Shown here in pieces: positions 35,652 to 43,808 of a DNA stretch of 64,000 nucleotides. Position 1 is the stretch's first letter, and each line of letters starts with the position of its first letter. This stretch comes from an uncultured Oscillospiraceae bacterium. GTDB lineage: Bacteria; Bacillota; Clostridia; Oscillospirales; Oscillospiraceae. A program made the position numbers and the translations under genes. The notes beneath the pieces are model-generated. The model had not been told where the DNA came from and ran no database searches. It saw nothing but the letters and a program-made list of their open reading frames with translations. The stretch is taken from contig CATKZP010000003.1 of NCBI GenBank assembly GCA_949841355.1, forward strand, positions 124,001-188,000. Reading direction: 5' to 3'.

Positions 35652-36785
35652 GTGAATTTTATTTTGAAGCAATACGATATTCCGCTGCTGAGCTTTTCCG
35701 CTTCCATGGACAGCATTGACCCGGAAATTGAAATCCTGTGGCATGACAACCGGCAGGAGCACTTGTTTCCGCTTGATTTACAGTTAAAGCCGGAGAGCCT
35801 GAGCCGTTGGCTGCGGCACAGGACGATTCCCAAAAACCGCGCCTATGTCCACTCCCTGCTGTCAAAGTGCGGCCTGAATTTGAACCGTCCCATGAGCATT
35901 ATCAAGGTGTGTAAAGGATTGTCGCTTAACGACAGTTATTGGGTGGTGGAGGAAGAGGACAACGGGACATTTGCGAAAAATAATCTGTACGAGAACCCCT
36001 TCAGCAATGTGCTGGCGGCCCTGGCCTTTACCGGCTATGGGAGCAGTCTGCGCTCATCCCTGCGCTCCAGCCCTGAGTTTACCACCAACGGAATGCTGCC
36101 CAAGTGCTGGCGCAGGGTGGACGGCAAGGTGACGCTTTACAAGGGCGGAACCATGGGCGCGTCCAACACGGGGTATGAGCCGTATTCTGAGTATTATGCC
36201 GCCCAGGTGGCCGCCGCCATGGGGGTCACCGCCATCCGCTACGGCCTGTCCAAGTGGAAGGGCGTGCTGTGCTCCACCTGTGAGTTGTTTACCAGCATGG
36301 ATGTGGGCTATCTGCCGGTGGGCCGGCTGGTGACCCAAGGGGGGATGCCCGCAGTGAGGGCCTATTATGAGAATTTGGGGGAACCGTATGTGGACGCGCT
36401 CCATGAAATGCTGGTATTTGACGCGGTGATCTGCAATGTGGACCGGCATTTTGGCAATTTTGGATTCCTGATCGACAGCCGGAGCAATCAGATTACCGCG
36501 CCCGCGCCGCTTTTTGACCACGGGAACGGGCTGTTCAACTTCGCTGGTACGGACTGCTGGAAGCGGGAAGGGGAGCTGGAGGAGTATATTCAAACCCTGA
36601 TGCCCTGCGTCTATGACGATTTCCTGGGGACGGCCAGGGATGCGCTGACCCCAAAGCTGAGGCAGGGTCTGCGGGGGCTGCTGGATTTCAAGTTCAAAAA
36701 ACATCCCCGGTATAACCTCCCGGAAAAGCGTCTGCGCATGGTGGAGGAACAGGTGCGGGCTCGGGCTCGAAAGCTGCTGGCGTAA
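35652..36785 (+). CDS. HipA-like kinase domain protein
   Basis: 377 residues. The C-terminal half has the HipA/CtkA kinase signature: FDAVICNVDRHFGNFGFLID (catalytic loop NxDRHxxN, about residue 255-274) and APLFDHGNGL (metal-binding Asp, about 290). The N-terminus is not the usual HipA N-domain, and there is no adjacent HipB-type antitoxin, so it is not a standard HipBA pair. Targets of such stand-alone kinases are unknown. GTG 35652 is the start. It lies between Septu and the recombinase in the element. Confidence 0.75.
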   Translation: MNFILKQYDIPLLSFSASMDSIDPEIEILWHDNRQEHLFPLDLQLKPESLSRWLRHRTIPKNRAYVHSLLSKCGLNLNRPMSIIKVCKGLSLNDSYWVVEEEDNGTFAKNNLYENPFSNVLAALAFTGYGSSLRSSLRSSPEFTTNGMLPKCWRRVDGKVTLYKGGTMGASNTGYEPYSEYYAAQVAAAMGVTAIRYGLSKWKGVLCSTCELFTSMDVGYLPVGRLVTQGGMPAVRAYYENLGEPYVDALHEMLVFDAVICNVDRHFGNFGFLIDSRSNQITAPAPLFDHGNGLFNFAGTDCWKREGELEEYIQTLMPCVYDDFLGTARDALTPKLRQGLRGLLDFKFKKHPRYNLPEKRLRMVEEQVRARARKLLA

Positions 36786-36789
36786 TAAA

Positions 36790-36833
36790 AAAAGCAGCTC
36801 AAAACCAATTAAGCGAGGTTTGGAGCCGCTTTT
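36790..36833 (+). terminator. Bidirectional terminator, kinase/recombinase
   Basis: AAAAGCAGCTCAAAACC and GGTTTGGAGCCGCTTTT pair at 15 of 17 positions with A/T runs at both ends; it is shared by two convergent genes. Confidence 0.8.
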
Positions 36834-38385
36834 AAAATTTCCAATGAATTTCCACGGGAATGTCCTGCGTCCCGGGAACGCGTTTGCCAACGGTGATGTA
36901 GTCGATGAGGGCCTCCACCATTTCCCGGGTCAGGTGATCCAGGTGGGCGTAGTGCTCCACAATGGCTTTTCGGTGATCGCCCTCCTCCATCCGGGCATCC
37001 AGCTGGGAAATTTGATGCTGGGTATGTTCCGCCAGCTGCTGAAGCCGGTCTTTTTCCGCTGAAAAGCTGGCGCTCATGTCTATGTAATCCTGTTCGCTGA
37101 CAATTCCCTTTACCTTGTCCATGTACAGCTCTTGAATGCCCTTGGCGTATTCCCCAATCTTTTTTTGATAGGCGGCCAAGCTGTCTTGCAGACGCTTTTG
37201 CTGGGATTTCAAGTCATTACAGAATTCAAGATTTCGTTCCAGCTCGTCTTTGTCGAGATATTCTGCGGAGAGCCGGTTCAATTCGTCGATGACGATGTGC
37301 TCCAGCTTGTCTACCGCGATAAAAGAGCCGATACAGGCGTCTTTCGCCACATGGCGGTTGGAGCACTGGAGATAGTGCCGGCCACGATTTTTTGAGGAGC
37401 GCATGGTATAGCCGCAGTTGGCGCAGCGCACCTTCCGGGCAAACAGGCCGATGGAGCCGCCGCTGAAGGGCTTGGCCCGTTGGGCCAGAATGGTCTGAAC
37501 ACGGTCCCACAGCTCCCGGTCAATGATCGGTTCGTGGGTGCCCTCCACGCGATACCACTCGCTTTTGGGACGGGGCTTGTTCTGTTTCGTCTTATAGGAC
37601 ACGCTGCCGTACTTTCCCTGCACCATATTGCCGATATAGATTTCGTTTTCCAGCATATCGGCAATGGCGAAGTACTTCCAAAGGGTGCTGTTTTTCCGCT
37701 TGGGCTGTTGATAGCGTAACCCGTGGAGGCGCTTGTATTCGGTGGGGTTGGGGATGCCCCGGTCGTTCAGCATTCGGGCAATGGCCGTCTTACCATAGCC
37801 CTGGGAGAAGAGGATAAACACCTCCCGGACAACGGCGGCAGCCTCCTCGTCCACGATAAGATGGCCTTTTTGCTCGGGGTCCTTTTGATAGCCATAGAGG
37901 GCAAAGGCGCCGATGTGAAAGCCGTTTTCCCTTCGATTGGTGAGAACGCTGCGGATGTTTTCAGACATATCCTCCAAATACCACTCGTTGACCAAGCCGT
38001 TGATTTGTCGGGACTTTTTGTTGCCCTTGTTGGCGGTGTCGGCGTTGTCCACAATGCTGACAAAGCGGATGCCCCAGAGAGGGAAGAGGCCGTGGATATA
38101 CTTTTCCACCAGCTCCAATTCGCGGGTGAAGCGGGACTGAGTTTTGCATAAGATGATATCAAATTTTCGCTGCTCGGCATCATGAAGAAGCCGCTGAAAT
38201 TCTGGGCGGTTTCGGTCTGAACCCGTGTAATCATCGTCACTGTAAATGTTATATACTTCCCACTGCTGTGCCATGGCGTATTGCAAAAGCATGGCTTTTT
38301 GGTTTTGAATGCTGTTGCTGTCCTGATCCTCAAACTGCTTGTTTCGGTCCTCTTCGGACAGGCGGCAGTAAATGGCTGCTTTCAC
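36832..38385 (-). CDS. tndX: Large serine recombinase, TndX/TnpX type
   Basis: 517 residues. The resolvase catalytic domain comes first (AIYCRLSEEDR with the nucleophilic Ser near residue 10, then ILCKTQSRFTREL). The recombinase domain follows at about 165-270 (IARMLNDRGIPNPTEYK), a zinc ribbon at about 308-350 (VRCANCGYTMRSSK...CSNRHVAKDAC), a coiled coil at about 380-440, and a DUF4368-like end (LTREMVEALIDYITVGKR). This layout is that of TndX/TnpX, which excise and insert elements at GA dinucleotides, as found at both ends here. The start is GTG 38385 behind GGAGGG. It is co-oriented with tnpW and predicted to drive excision and integration of the whole element. Confidence 0.93.
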   Translation of the reverse strand: MKAAIYCRLSEEDRNKQFEDQDSNSIQNQKAMLLQYAMAQQWEVYNIYSDDDYTGSDRNRPEFQRLLHDAEQRKFDIILCKTQSRFTRELELVEKYIHGLFPLWGIRFVSIVDNADTANKGNKKSRQINGLVNEWYLEDMSENIRSVLTNRRENGFHIGAFALYGYQKDPEQKGHLIVDEEAAAVVREVFILFSQGYGKTAIARMLNDRGIPNPTEYKRLHGLRYQQPKRKNSTLWKYFAIADMLENEIYIGNMVQGKYGSVSYKTKQNKPRPKSEWYRVEGTHEPIIDRELWDRVQTILAQRAKPFSGGSIGLFARKVRCANCGYTMRSSKNRGRHYLQCSNRHVAKDACIGSFIAVDKLEHIVIDELNRLSAEYLDKDELERNLEFCNDLKSQQKRLQDSLAAYQKKIGEYAKGIQELYMDKVKGIVSEQDYIDMSASFSAEKDRLQQLAEHTQHQISQLDARMEEGDHRKAIVEHYAHLDHLTREMVEALIDYITVGKRVPGTQDIPVEIHWKF

Positions 38386-38448
38386 GTTCGTCCCTCCATA
38401 TAAAGTAAGCCGCCCCCAGCGTGTTGACGTTGGGAGCGGCGGCGCCGA

Positions 38449-38580
38449 TCAATGGACGGCCACGGTTTCTTTTGAGCGTTCGATTTGGTTGATGAGGCTG
38501 ATCCAGAGCTTTGTGTATTGCTCTGATGTAAGATTGTTGTGAAAGACGCTTTGGCAAAGGGGGTGGCGGTTTCCGTTCAT
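38449..38580 (-). CDS. tnpW: TnpW-like small transposon protein
   Basis: 43 residues from ATG 38580 behind AAAGGAG. The core HPLCQSVFHNNLTSEQYTKL and ISLINQIERSK match the small TnpW proteins encoded beside tnpX in Tn4451-like elements. Its function is unknown. It precedes the recombinase by 63 bp on the same strand and probably shares its transcript. Confidence 0.78.
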   Translation of the reverse strand: MNGNRHPLCQSVFHNNLTSEQYTKLWISLINQIERSKETVAVH

Positions 38581-38607
38581 GTGTAGTCTCCTTTCGTGGA
38601 TCAAAAT

Positions 38608-38637
38608 ATTGTATGCAAAAGAGCTTGTTCAATAGAC
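38608..38637 (-). promoter_or_regulatory. Candidate sigma-E promoter for tnpW-recombinase
   Basis: On the minus strand CATACAAT (38608-38615) is an exact sigma-E -10 consensus, with GTCTATTG (38630-38637) 14 bp upstream as a weak -35 (4 of 8). The predicted start lies near 38601, just before the tnpW ribosome binding site. No good sigma-A spacing was seen for the same hexamer. Confidence 0.5.
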
Positions 38638-38715
38638 AGGGAAAGGATAGCCTCATACAAATAATATACCACTGTAGATTGCGCGATATCGTCAAGTTCG
38701 AGTGTTTCTGTGGAT

Positions 38716-39192
38716 TTAGTCCACAATTAGTTTATGTATCCCGTTTTCAGAAAGAATCTTTTTCAAGTGTTTTTGATACTGGTAATAGTCACTTTTCTTT
38801 CCTCTATATCGGCTGCCATCGACATATGAAATTTGGTTCATGACAAAATGAATATGAATGTCATCGGTATCCTCGTGGACAGCAGAAATGATTTGATAGG
38901 CATCTCCGTAGTAATTGATTGCTTCCTGAGCGATTTCTGCCGCTTCCGCTGCTGAAACATTTTCATTTGGCGCGAAACTGAGAATACTATGACGCAACCG
39001 TAGCCCGCTATTCTTTTCATATGCTACGGCTACGTCGTGCATTTCTGAAGCGGCGTATTGAGGGTCAACACCGCGAGCGAAGATTAGGTTTTGCGGGGTT
39101 TTTCTTTCCTGGAGACAGTAAGCCACTACATCATCAATTGCAGACTGATCGTAATACTGGTGCGGGGTGTGGATCACTTGATAGATTGCCAT
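38716..39192 (-). CDS. Short relaxase (MobA-like N-terminal domain)
   Basis: 158 residues from ATG 39192 behind GGAGG. The three-histidine relaxase motif is visible as DDIHIHFVMNQISYVDGSRYRGKK, given here in two parts around residues 120-143, and an early Tyr pair is in HTPHQYYD. Full mobilisation relaxases exceed 350 residues, so this is either a minimal relaxase or, more likely, a truncated remnant. It overlaps the mobC-like gene, the normal mob operon order. Confidence 0.75.
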   Translation of the reverse strand: MAIYQVIHTPHQYYDQSAIDDVVAYCLQERKTPQNLIFARGVDPQYAASEMHDVAVAYEKNSGLRLRHSILSFAPNENVSAAEAAEIAQEAINYYGDAYQIISAVHEDTDDIHIHFVMNQISYVDGSRYRGKKSDYYQYQKHLKKILSENGIHKLIVD

Positions 39193-39440
39193 GTGCTGTG
39201 CCTCCAATCCTTTAATTTGCGGCGCAAGGAGCAGTCGGTAACTTGGTCAATCAGCTCAGTAAGTGCGCACAGCTTTGCAAGAATGATCTGCTCATTGGTC
39301 TGTTTAGCCAGATTTGAAACATTATGCAAGGCTGCATTGCGCATATATTCAGATACAGAACACCCTTGATTTGCTGCGTGTCTTTCAATTTCTTCTTTTT
39401 CCTCTGTGCTCATACGAGTGTGAATTATTTCGCTTTTCAT
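39174..39440 (-). CDS. MobC-like relaxosome accessory protein
   Basis: 88 residues with an N-terminal ribbon-helix-helix region (HTRMSTEEKEEIERHAANQG, SVSEYMRNAAL), as in MobC/relaxosome proteins that bind oriT. ATG 39440 follows AAGGAAG. Its stop overlaps the relaxase start. Confidence 0.75.
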   Translation of the reverse strand: MKSEIIHTRMSTEEKEEIERHAANQGCSVSEYMRNAALHNVSNLAKQTNEQIILAKLCALTELIDQVTDCSLRRKLKDWRHSTWQSIK

Positions 39441-39852
39441 ATAATTACTTCCTTTTTATCTGAATTATCTTATTTTTAATGTATGTGTCATCATATAATT
39501 AAAATATAATATTTTGATATAAATTGTGAACGTATAAGTCAGTTCTCTTATCGCAAGGGGGAAGCACGCTGTGTTACACGCACTTCCCGGGGCCCTAAAA
39601 GTCTGTTGTGTGAGCGTTATTTTTTATTGCTCACGCGAACACTCGTGCAAGACCATAGGATTTGTTCCTCATTGATATGTTACAGCCCCTATCGAAAAAT
39701 ACGCTCCAGCTTTTTCTGGCTCATATCGGTGTCTACAAAGGCATGGGTAGATGCGTAAAAAATTATCAGAAAAAATTTATACGAAGAGAAAGTGAACTTA
39801 AATAAAAAGTTTTTTGTGATTGTGGCTTTTAGCGCGAATAAGGAGGCATGGA
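39441..39852. other. AT-rich intergenic region, candidate oriT
   Basis: 412 bp without a convincing gene, between the divergent mobC-like gene and the 705-residue gene. It contains the inverted repeat GTGAGC-gttattttttatt-GCTCAC (near 39612-39637) and a GC-rich patch (AAGCACGCTGTGTTACACGCACTTCC region, 39563-39590). This position and structure suit an origin of transfer, but I found no sequence I can match to a known nic site. Confidence 0.4.
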
Positions 39853-41970
39853 ATGAAGACGGTATCGGCGGAACAGTACTTGAAATACGCTGTAGAAAAC
39901 GCAAAAAATTATGTCGCTAATTGCGTCAACGTTGGGCTTCGAAAGCAAGCGGAAGATTTTTATATCCGCGCGATATTTCCGTGTTCAATATACGTCAATG
40001 GATCAAGAGGACAAAAACTGTATGATTTGCCATACCTAAAATATTGCAGTTTTTCGTATGTTGTATGTGAGATAAGGCTTGAGGTGGAAAAGCCGGAGAT
40101 AGCCTTAAAAATTGGGAAAAACCTTAGAAATTCCCAGGAATTTCAAACTGAAGTCGGCAAAGCAATTTTGAAGGAATTGTTACCGACATTGTATGGGCGT
40201 TCTTTTATTCCCCTGACAAAAGCGCTTGAAACTGTAATAATCCGATATGGAAATATAAAGAAGAAAGAAGTTGATGTTGATTCTATTTATCGGACACAAG
40301 CGGTTGAATTTAGTTTTAGCACAGAAAGAATTACCCAATTAACAGCAGGAGGTATTGAATACATACTTCCATCTAAGCCGCTTTTAAGGAAAATCAGCAG
40401 CAAGCTGCACAAGCTCTATTTACAAAAATTTTTTAATCCTGGCTCTGTTCATGATGAATACATGAGGTTGAACCAACGAGACAAAAAGTTTGAATTTCAT
40501 CGGCCAAGAGGTTGGATGGAAAACAACATGACGCCATTCTATTGTGGCCTTAAAGAGCTGAGCAAAGAAAAATTAGATTTTCAACCGAGATGGGAAAAAA
40601 CAGACTGCCCCGTTTCACTTGCTGAAGTCGAAGAAATCCTTTCTTTTGCCCCGCAGACGGTTTCAATTCCGTTATTCTCGTTTTCTATCTTTTCAATCAT
40701 AAAATTTTTCTTTACGAAATATCCGAGCCGGATTTCCATGAAAGACTCATATCAAAGTGTTACAAGAAGTCTGCGAAAAATACTGTTTCTATCTCTTGAG
40801 GGAAAAAATAAGACGGTTGCGCAGCAAATTGCTGAGTTATACTGCGGAACCTTTTTACGCCATTCTCTTGGAGGTACGCCCGCTCGCGATAATGAAAGCA
40901 AATATGTTCATGATGGAATCGTCATATATAGTGAAAATGTAAAAAGGCATTTGAGGATATCTGAGCGTAACATAGATTCATATTTAGTAAAAGATGCTTG
41001 TGCCCTGTTTGTTTGTATTCAACTTCCCATGAACGCAAAGCCCATTCGAATTAAGTTTGAGGGCACAATGGACAAGATATTTGAGGAAAGGTTGAAGAAT
41101 TGCCGAGACAAACTTGATTTGGTGCTACAAAATTTTATTGCGTGGCTGGAGGCATGTTGTGAAAACAATATAAGAGATTTCTCCGAGATAGAAAACTATG
41201 ATAATTTTGTACGCAAAATGAGCATTGAGGCCGAATACTCTATGTGGAAAGACTCTGTAAGCCGAACAATGAGGAGGACGTTTACAAAAATATTTGAAAA
41301 GTTCAACACTTTGTTGCTCAGATGTTCAGATGATCCTACGCGAAAAGAGAAGTTCTCATATTTGCTGGCCTCATTTTTAATTTTTACGCTATATTTGAGC
41401 GAATCATACGAAGAAGGAAACTCGAAACGTATTGAAGAATTGAGGAATGATGGTTTAGACGCGCTTTACAATTTATACGGTGAGAGTACGTCCATAGGTG
41501 ATATAGTGAAGACATTTTCTCAATATATTTCTCATCTGCTTATCACAAAAGCTATTATTCTGCTCCGGGGAGAACTGTCAGATACGGTATTGGGATGGTT
41601 TGATCCAAAGCGGAATGCTGTTTTTCTTAGATATAGCGAATACTATGAAAACTTTCTTGATTTTTGCAGGAAAAACAATTTTTATGCCCCAAAAATGTCA
41701 AAAGGCGATTTTCAGCCTAATGTTTTAGCAAAATGGGGATTTGTTCAATTGAGACAAAATGGAAAGGGGAGCGGATATTTCCGGGCCGACCGACGGATTC
41801 AAGTGAACCCCGTCAGCATAGAGGACACACCAAAAGAAAATGTGATAGAGATTAGTCTAAAACCATTTGAAAAATTAGCTCCGCTATCGCCTGAAGCTTT
41901 AGAGGTCATTTCTACTTTAAAAAAGCAAAAATTGAGGAGACGGGCGCAAAGCAAGAAAGCTATTGGCTGA
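39853..41970 (+). CDS. Large protein of unknown function (705 aa), AT-rich island
   Basis: ATG 39853 follows AAGGAGG. The protein is basic and mostly helical, without signal peptide; one hydrophobic stretch (IPLFSFSIFSIIKFFF) lies near residue 282. The C-terminal 100 residues (FLDFCRKNNFYAPKMSKGD, VLAKWGFVQLRQNGKGSGYFRADRR) look like a winged-helix or DNA-binding fold, but I cannot assign a family. Base composition is much lower in GC than the neighbours, which signals separate transfer. A hairpin terminator follows. Defence or replication roles are possible but unsupported. Confidence 0.75.
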   Translation: MKTVSAEQYLKYAVENAKNYVANCVNVGLRKQAEDFYIRAIFPCSIYVNGSRGQKLYDLPYLKYCSFSYVVCEIRLEVEKPEIALKIGKNLRNSQEFQTEVGKAILKELLPTLYGRSFIPLTKALETVIIRYGNIKKKEVDVDSIYRTQAVEFSFSTERITQLTAGGIEYILPSKPLLRKISSKLHKLYLQKFFNPGSVHDEYMRLNQRDKKFEFHRPRGWMENNMTPFYCGLKELSKEKLDFQPRWEKTDCPVSLAEVEEILSFAPQTVSIPLFSFSIFSIIKFFFTKYPSRISMKDSYQSVTRSLRKILFLSLEGKNKTVAQQIAELYCGTFLRHSLGGTPARDNESKYVHDGIVIYSENVKRHLRISERNIDSYLVKDACALFVCIQLPMNAKPIRIKFEGTMDKIFEERLKNCRDKLDLVLQNFIAWLEACCENNIRDFSEIENYDNFVRKMSIEAEYSMWKDSVSRTMRRTFTKIFEKFNTLLLRCSDDPTRKEKFSYLLASFLIFTLYLSESYEEGNSKRIEELRNDGLDALYNLYGESTSIGDIVKTFSQYISHLLITKAIILLRGELSDTVLGWFDPKRNAVFLRYSEYYENFLDFCRKNNFYAPKMSKGDFQPNVLAKWGFVQLRQNGKGSGYFRADRRIQVNPVSIEDTPKENVIEISLKPFEKLAPLSPEALEVISTLKKQKLRRRAQSKKAIG

Positions 41971-41982
41971 CAAGAGATATTG

Positions 41983-42018
41983 ACGTATGGACACTGCAAT
42001 AGAGCAGTATCCATACGT
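41983..42018 (+). terminator. Stem-loop after the 705-aa gene
   Basis: ACGTATGGACACTGC pairs with GCAGTATCCATACGT (14 of 15) across a 6-nt loop. There is no T-run; it stands between convergent genes. Confidence 0.6.
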
Positions 42019-42031
42019 GGCCTCATCAGAC

Positions 42032-42250
42032 CTATGGCAGACAATTTCCATGCTCAGCAAATGTTCGCAGATCCTCCCGCCTCACCCTCCACTGTTTCCC
42101 CACCCGGAACCCCTTCAATTCCCCCGAGTTGAGCAGCCCGTACAGCGTGTTTTTTCCGATATACAGCAAATCCATAACTTCTTTGGGCGTCAGGTACTCG
42201 CTGATGGGCTCCCGCTCGTCCAAACCCTCATAATCATCATAATCGTACAT
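42032..42250 (-). CDS. Excisionase-type HTH protein
   Basis: 72 residues. The MerR-like excisionase fold is clear: SEYLTPKEVMDLLYIGKNTL, then GELKGFRVGKQWRVRREDL. ATG 42250 follows AAAGGAG. Proteins of this type act as recombination directionality factors or small regulators. As the only Xis-like gene in the element it may steer excision, although TndX-type recombinases often work without one. Confidence 0.82.
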   Translation of the reverse strand: MYDYDDYEGLDEREPISEYLTPKEVMDLLYIGKNTLYGLLNSGELKGFRVGKQWRVRREDLRTFAEHGNCLP

Positions 42251-42339
42251 GGTTTTACTCCTTTCCGGCCCATTTCGGGCCTTATCGGTTTGTTTGACGT
42301 TATCCCGGTATTCCCAAACGATACATTATTTAAGAGAAT

Positions 42340-42391
42340 ATCCGCAGAACCCGGCGTTTCCTTACGCTTACGGGTTCTGCGGATGTTTTTA
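42340..42391 (+). terminator. Terminator-like hairpin with T-run
   Basis: ATCCGCAGAACCC and GGGTTCTGCGGAT form a 13-bp stem with a 19-nt loop, then GTTTTTA. It lies upstream of the amidoligase operon on the plus strand, so it could be an attenuator or stop read-through. Confidence 0.7.
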
Positions 42392-42474
42392 TTTCTTGCG
42401 GGAAAAACGGAAAGAACGTCTGGAATCCAAAAATCAGCCGCGATTTTCCCCAAAAATTGAAAGGAGGAAGCCCC

Positions 42475-42558
42475 ATGCTGCACCTGTTCCTGTCCGCACT
42501 TCGCACCGTCTTATACGAAGTGGCAGTCTGTCTGCTCCGCGGCGTCTGCTGCACGTAA
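42475..42558 (+). CDS. 27-residue hydrophobic micro-protein
   Basis: ATG 42475 follows AAAGGAGG with 7-nt spacing. The peptide LHLFLSALRTVLYEVAVCLL and a Cys-containing end could form one membrane helix. It begins the amidoligase operon. It is short, but the binding site is strong. Confidence 0.45.
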   Translation: MLHLFLSALRTVLYEVAVCLLRGVCCT

Positions 42559-42589
42559 CACCACAAATCACCCGGAAAGGAGTGCGATC

Positions 42590-42694
42590 ATCAATGATAA
42601 ACTGAGCAGCGATATCCTGAGCCTTTTGGCCGCCGCTGTGGCCGCTGGATTATGCGCGGCCATCGACTACATTTTAGAGGAGGAAACAGACTGA
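42590..42694 (+). CDS. Possible 34-residue membrane peptide with non-ATG start
   Basis: Codons NDKLSSDILSLLAAAVAAGL then CAAIDYILEEETD form a membrane-helix-like peptide that ends in TGATG, coupling to the amidoligase. AAAGGAG stands 7 nt before an in-frame ATC at 42590; the nearby ATG (42594) is out of frame and stops after three codons. An ATC initiator would be rare, so this is tentative. Confidence 0.3.
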   Translation: MNDKLSSDILSLLAAAVAAGLCAAIDYILEEETD

Positions 42695-43806
42695 TGACAG
42701 AAACCTTTACCTGCTGTGCCTGTGGAGAGGTCCACCCGCTGGAGGATCGGACGGAGGTAGACGGGCAGGAGTTCTGCCGCCCCTGCCTGGAGGAAGAAAC
42801 CCTGTTGTGCCGCGAGTGCGGCCAGCGCATTTTGCGGGAGGACAACGCGGGAGACGATACCACACCCCTGTGCCAAAGCTGCTATGACCGCTATTACACC
42901 AACTGCACCCGCTGCGGGGCGCTGCTGGAGCTGGACCGCGCCTACTACCTCAGCGATGACGCGGACGAGGAGGAGCCGTTATGTCACGGCTGCTATGCGC
43001 TGCGTACCGATCCCGGAGAAATCCACAGCTATTACTACAAGCCGGACCCCATTTTCTACGGGGAAGGGGGCCGCTATTTCGGCGTGGAGCTGGAAATCGA
43101 CGGGGCGGGGGAGCGCAGCGACCGGGCGTGGCAGCTGGTGAACGCGGCCAACAGCAACGGTTTGGAGCACATCTATATCAAGCATGACGGTTCCCTGGAG
43201 GACGGCATGGAGATCGTCACCCACCCCATGACATTGGGCTACCACCTCGCGGAAATGCCCTGGGGTACAGTGGTAGCCCAGGCCGTCCGCATGGGCTACA
43301 CCAGCCATAAAGCCTGTACCTGCGGCCTCCATGTTCATGTCAACCGGGACGCCTTTGGTGAAACGCAGGAGGAGCAGGAGGCGGTGATTGCCCGCATCCT
43401 GTTCTTTGTGGAGAACCATTGGAACGAGCTGCTGCGGTTCAGCCGCCGCACCCGAGACCAGATGGAGCAGTGGGCGGCCCGGTATGGCCGGAAGGACGAC
43501 CCCAAGGCGGTGCTGGACAGCGCCAAAAAGGAACACTACCAGCGGTACAAATGCGTGAACCTGACCAATTATGATACCATAGAGTTTCGGATGTTCCGGG
43601 GGACGCTGAAGCTCAATACCCTGATTGCCACCTTGCAGATGGTTGACCGCATCTGTGAGGTGGCTTTGTATTTGTCCGACCAGGAGATGCAGGGCCTGAC
43701 CTGGACGGATTTTGTGTCCGGCTGTACCGCCCCGGAGCTGGTGCAGTACCTCAAGGAGCGGCGGCTCTACATCAACGAGCCGGTGGCCGTCTCCGAGGAG
43801 GTGTGA
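42694..43806 (+). CDS. Amidoligase-family enzyme with N-terminal zinc fingers
   Basis: 370 residues from ATG 42694 behind GAGGAGG. Residues 1-105 carry several CxxC pairs (CCACGEVH, CRPCLEEETLLCRECG, CQSCY, CTRCG, CHGCY) as LIM-like zinc fingers. From about 125 is the glutamine-synthetase-like amidoligase core: YFGVELEIDG, KHDGSLEDGMEIVTHP, ACTCGLHVHVNRDAF and NYDTIEFRMFRGTLK. The family forms amide bonds with ATP. The next gene, a class II glutamine amidotransferase, is a known partner type, so the two probably modify a peptide or wall component together. The substrate is unknown. Confidence 0.85.
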   Translation: MTETFTCCACGEVHPLEDRTEVDGQEFCRPCLEEETLLCRECGQRILREDNAGDDTTPLCQSCYDRYYTNCTRCGALLELDRAYYLSDDADEEEPLCHGCYALRTDPGEIHSYYYKPDPIFYGEGGRYFGVELEIDGAGERSDRAWQLVNAANSNGLEHIYIKHDGSLEDGMEIVTHPMTLGYHLAEMPWGTVVAQAVRMGYTSHKACTCGLHVHVNRDAFGETQEEQEAVIARILFFVENHWNELLRFSRRTRDQMEQWAARYGRKDDPKAVLDSAKKEHYQRYKCVNLTNYDTIEFRMFRGTLKLNTLIATLQMVDRICEVALYLSDQEMQGLTWTDFVSGCTAPELVQYLKERRLYINEPVAVSEEV

Positions 43807-43808
43807 CC

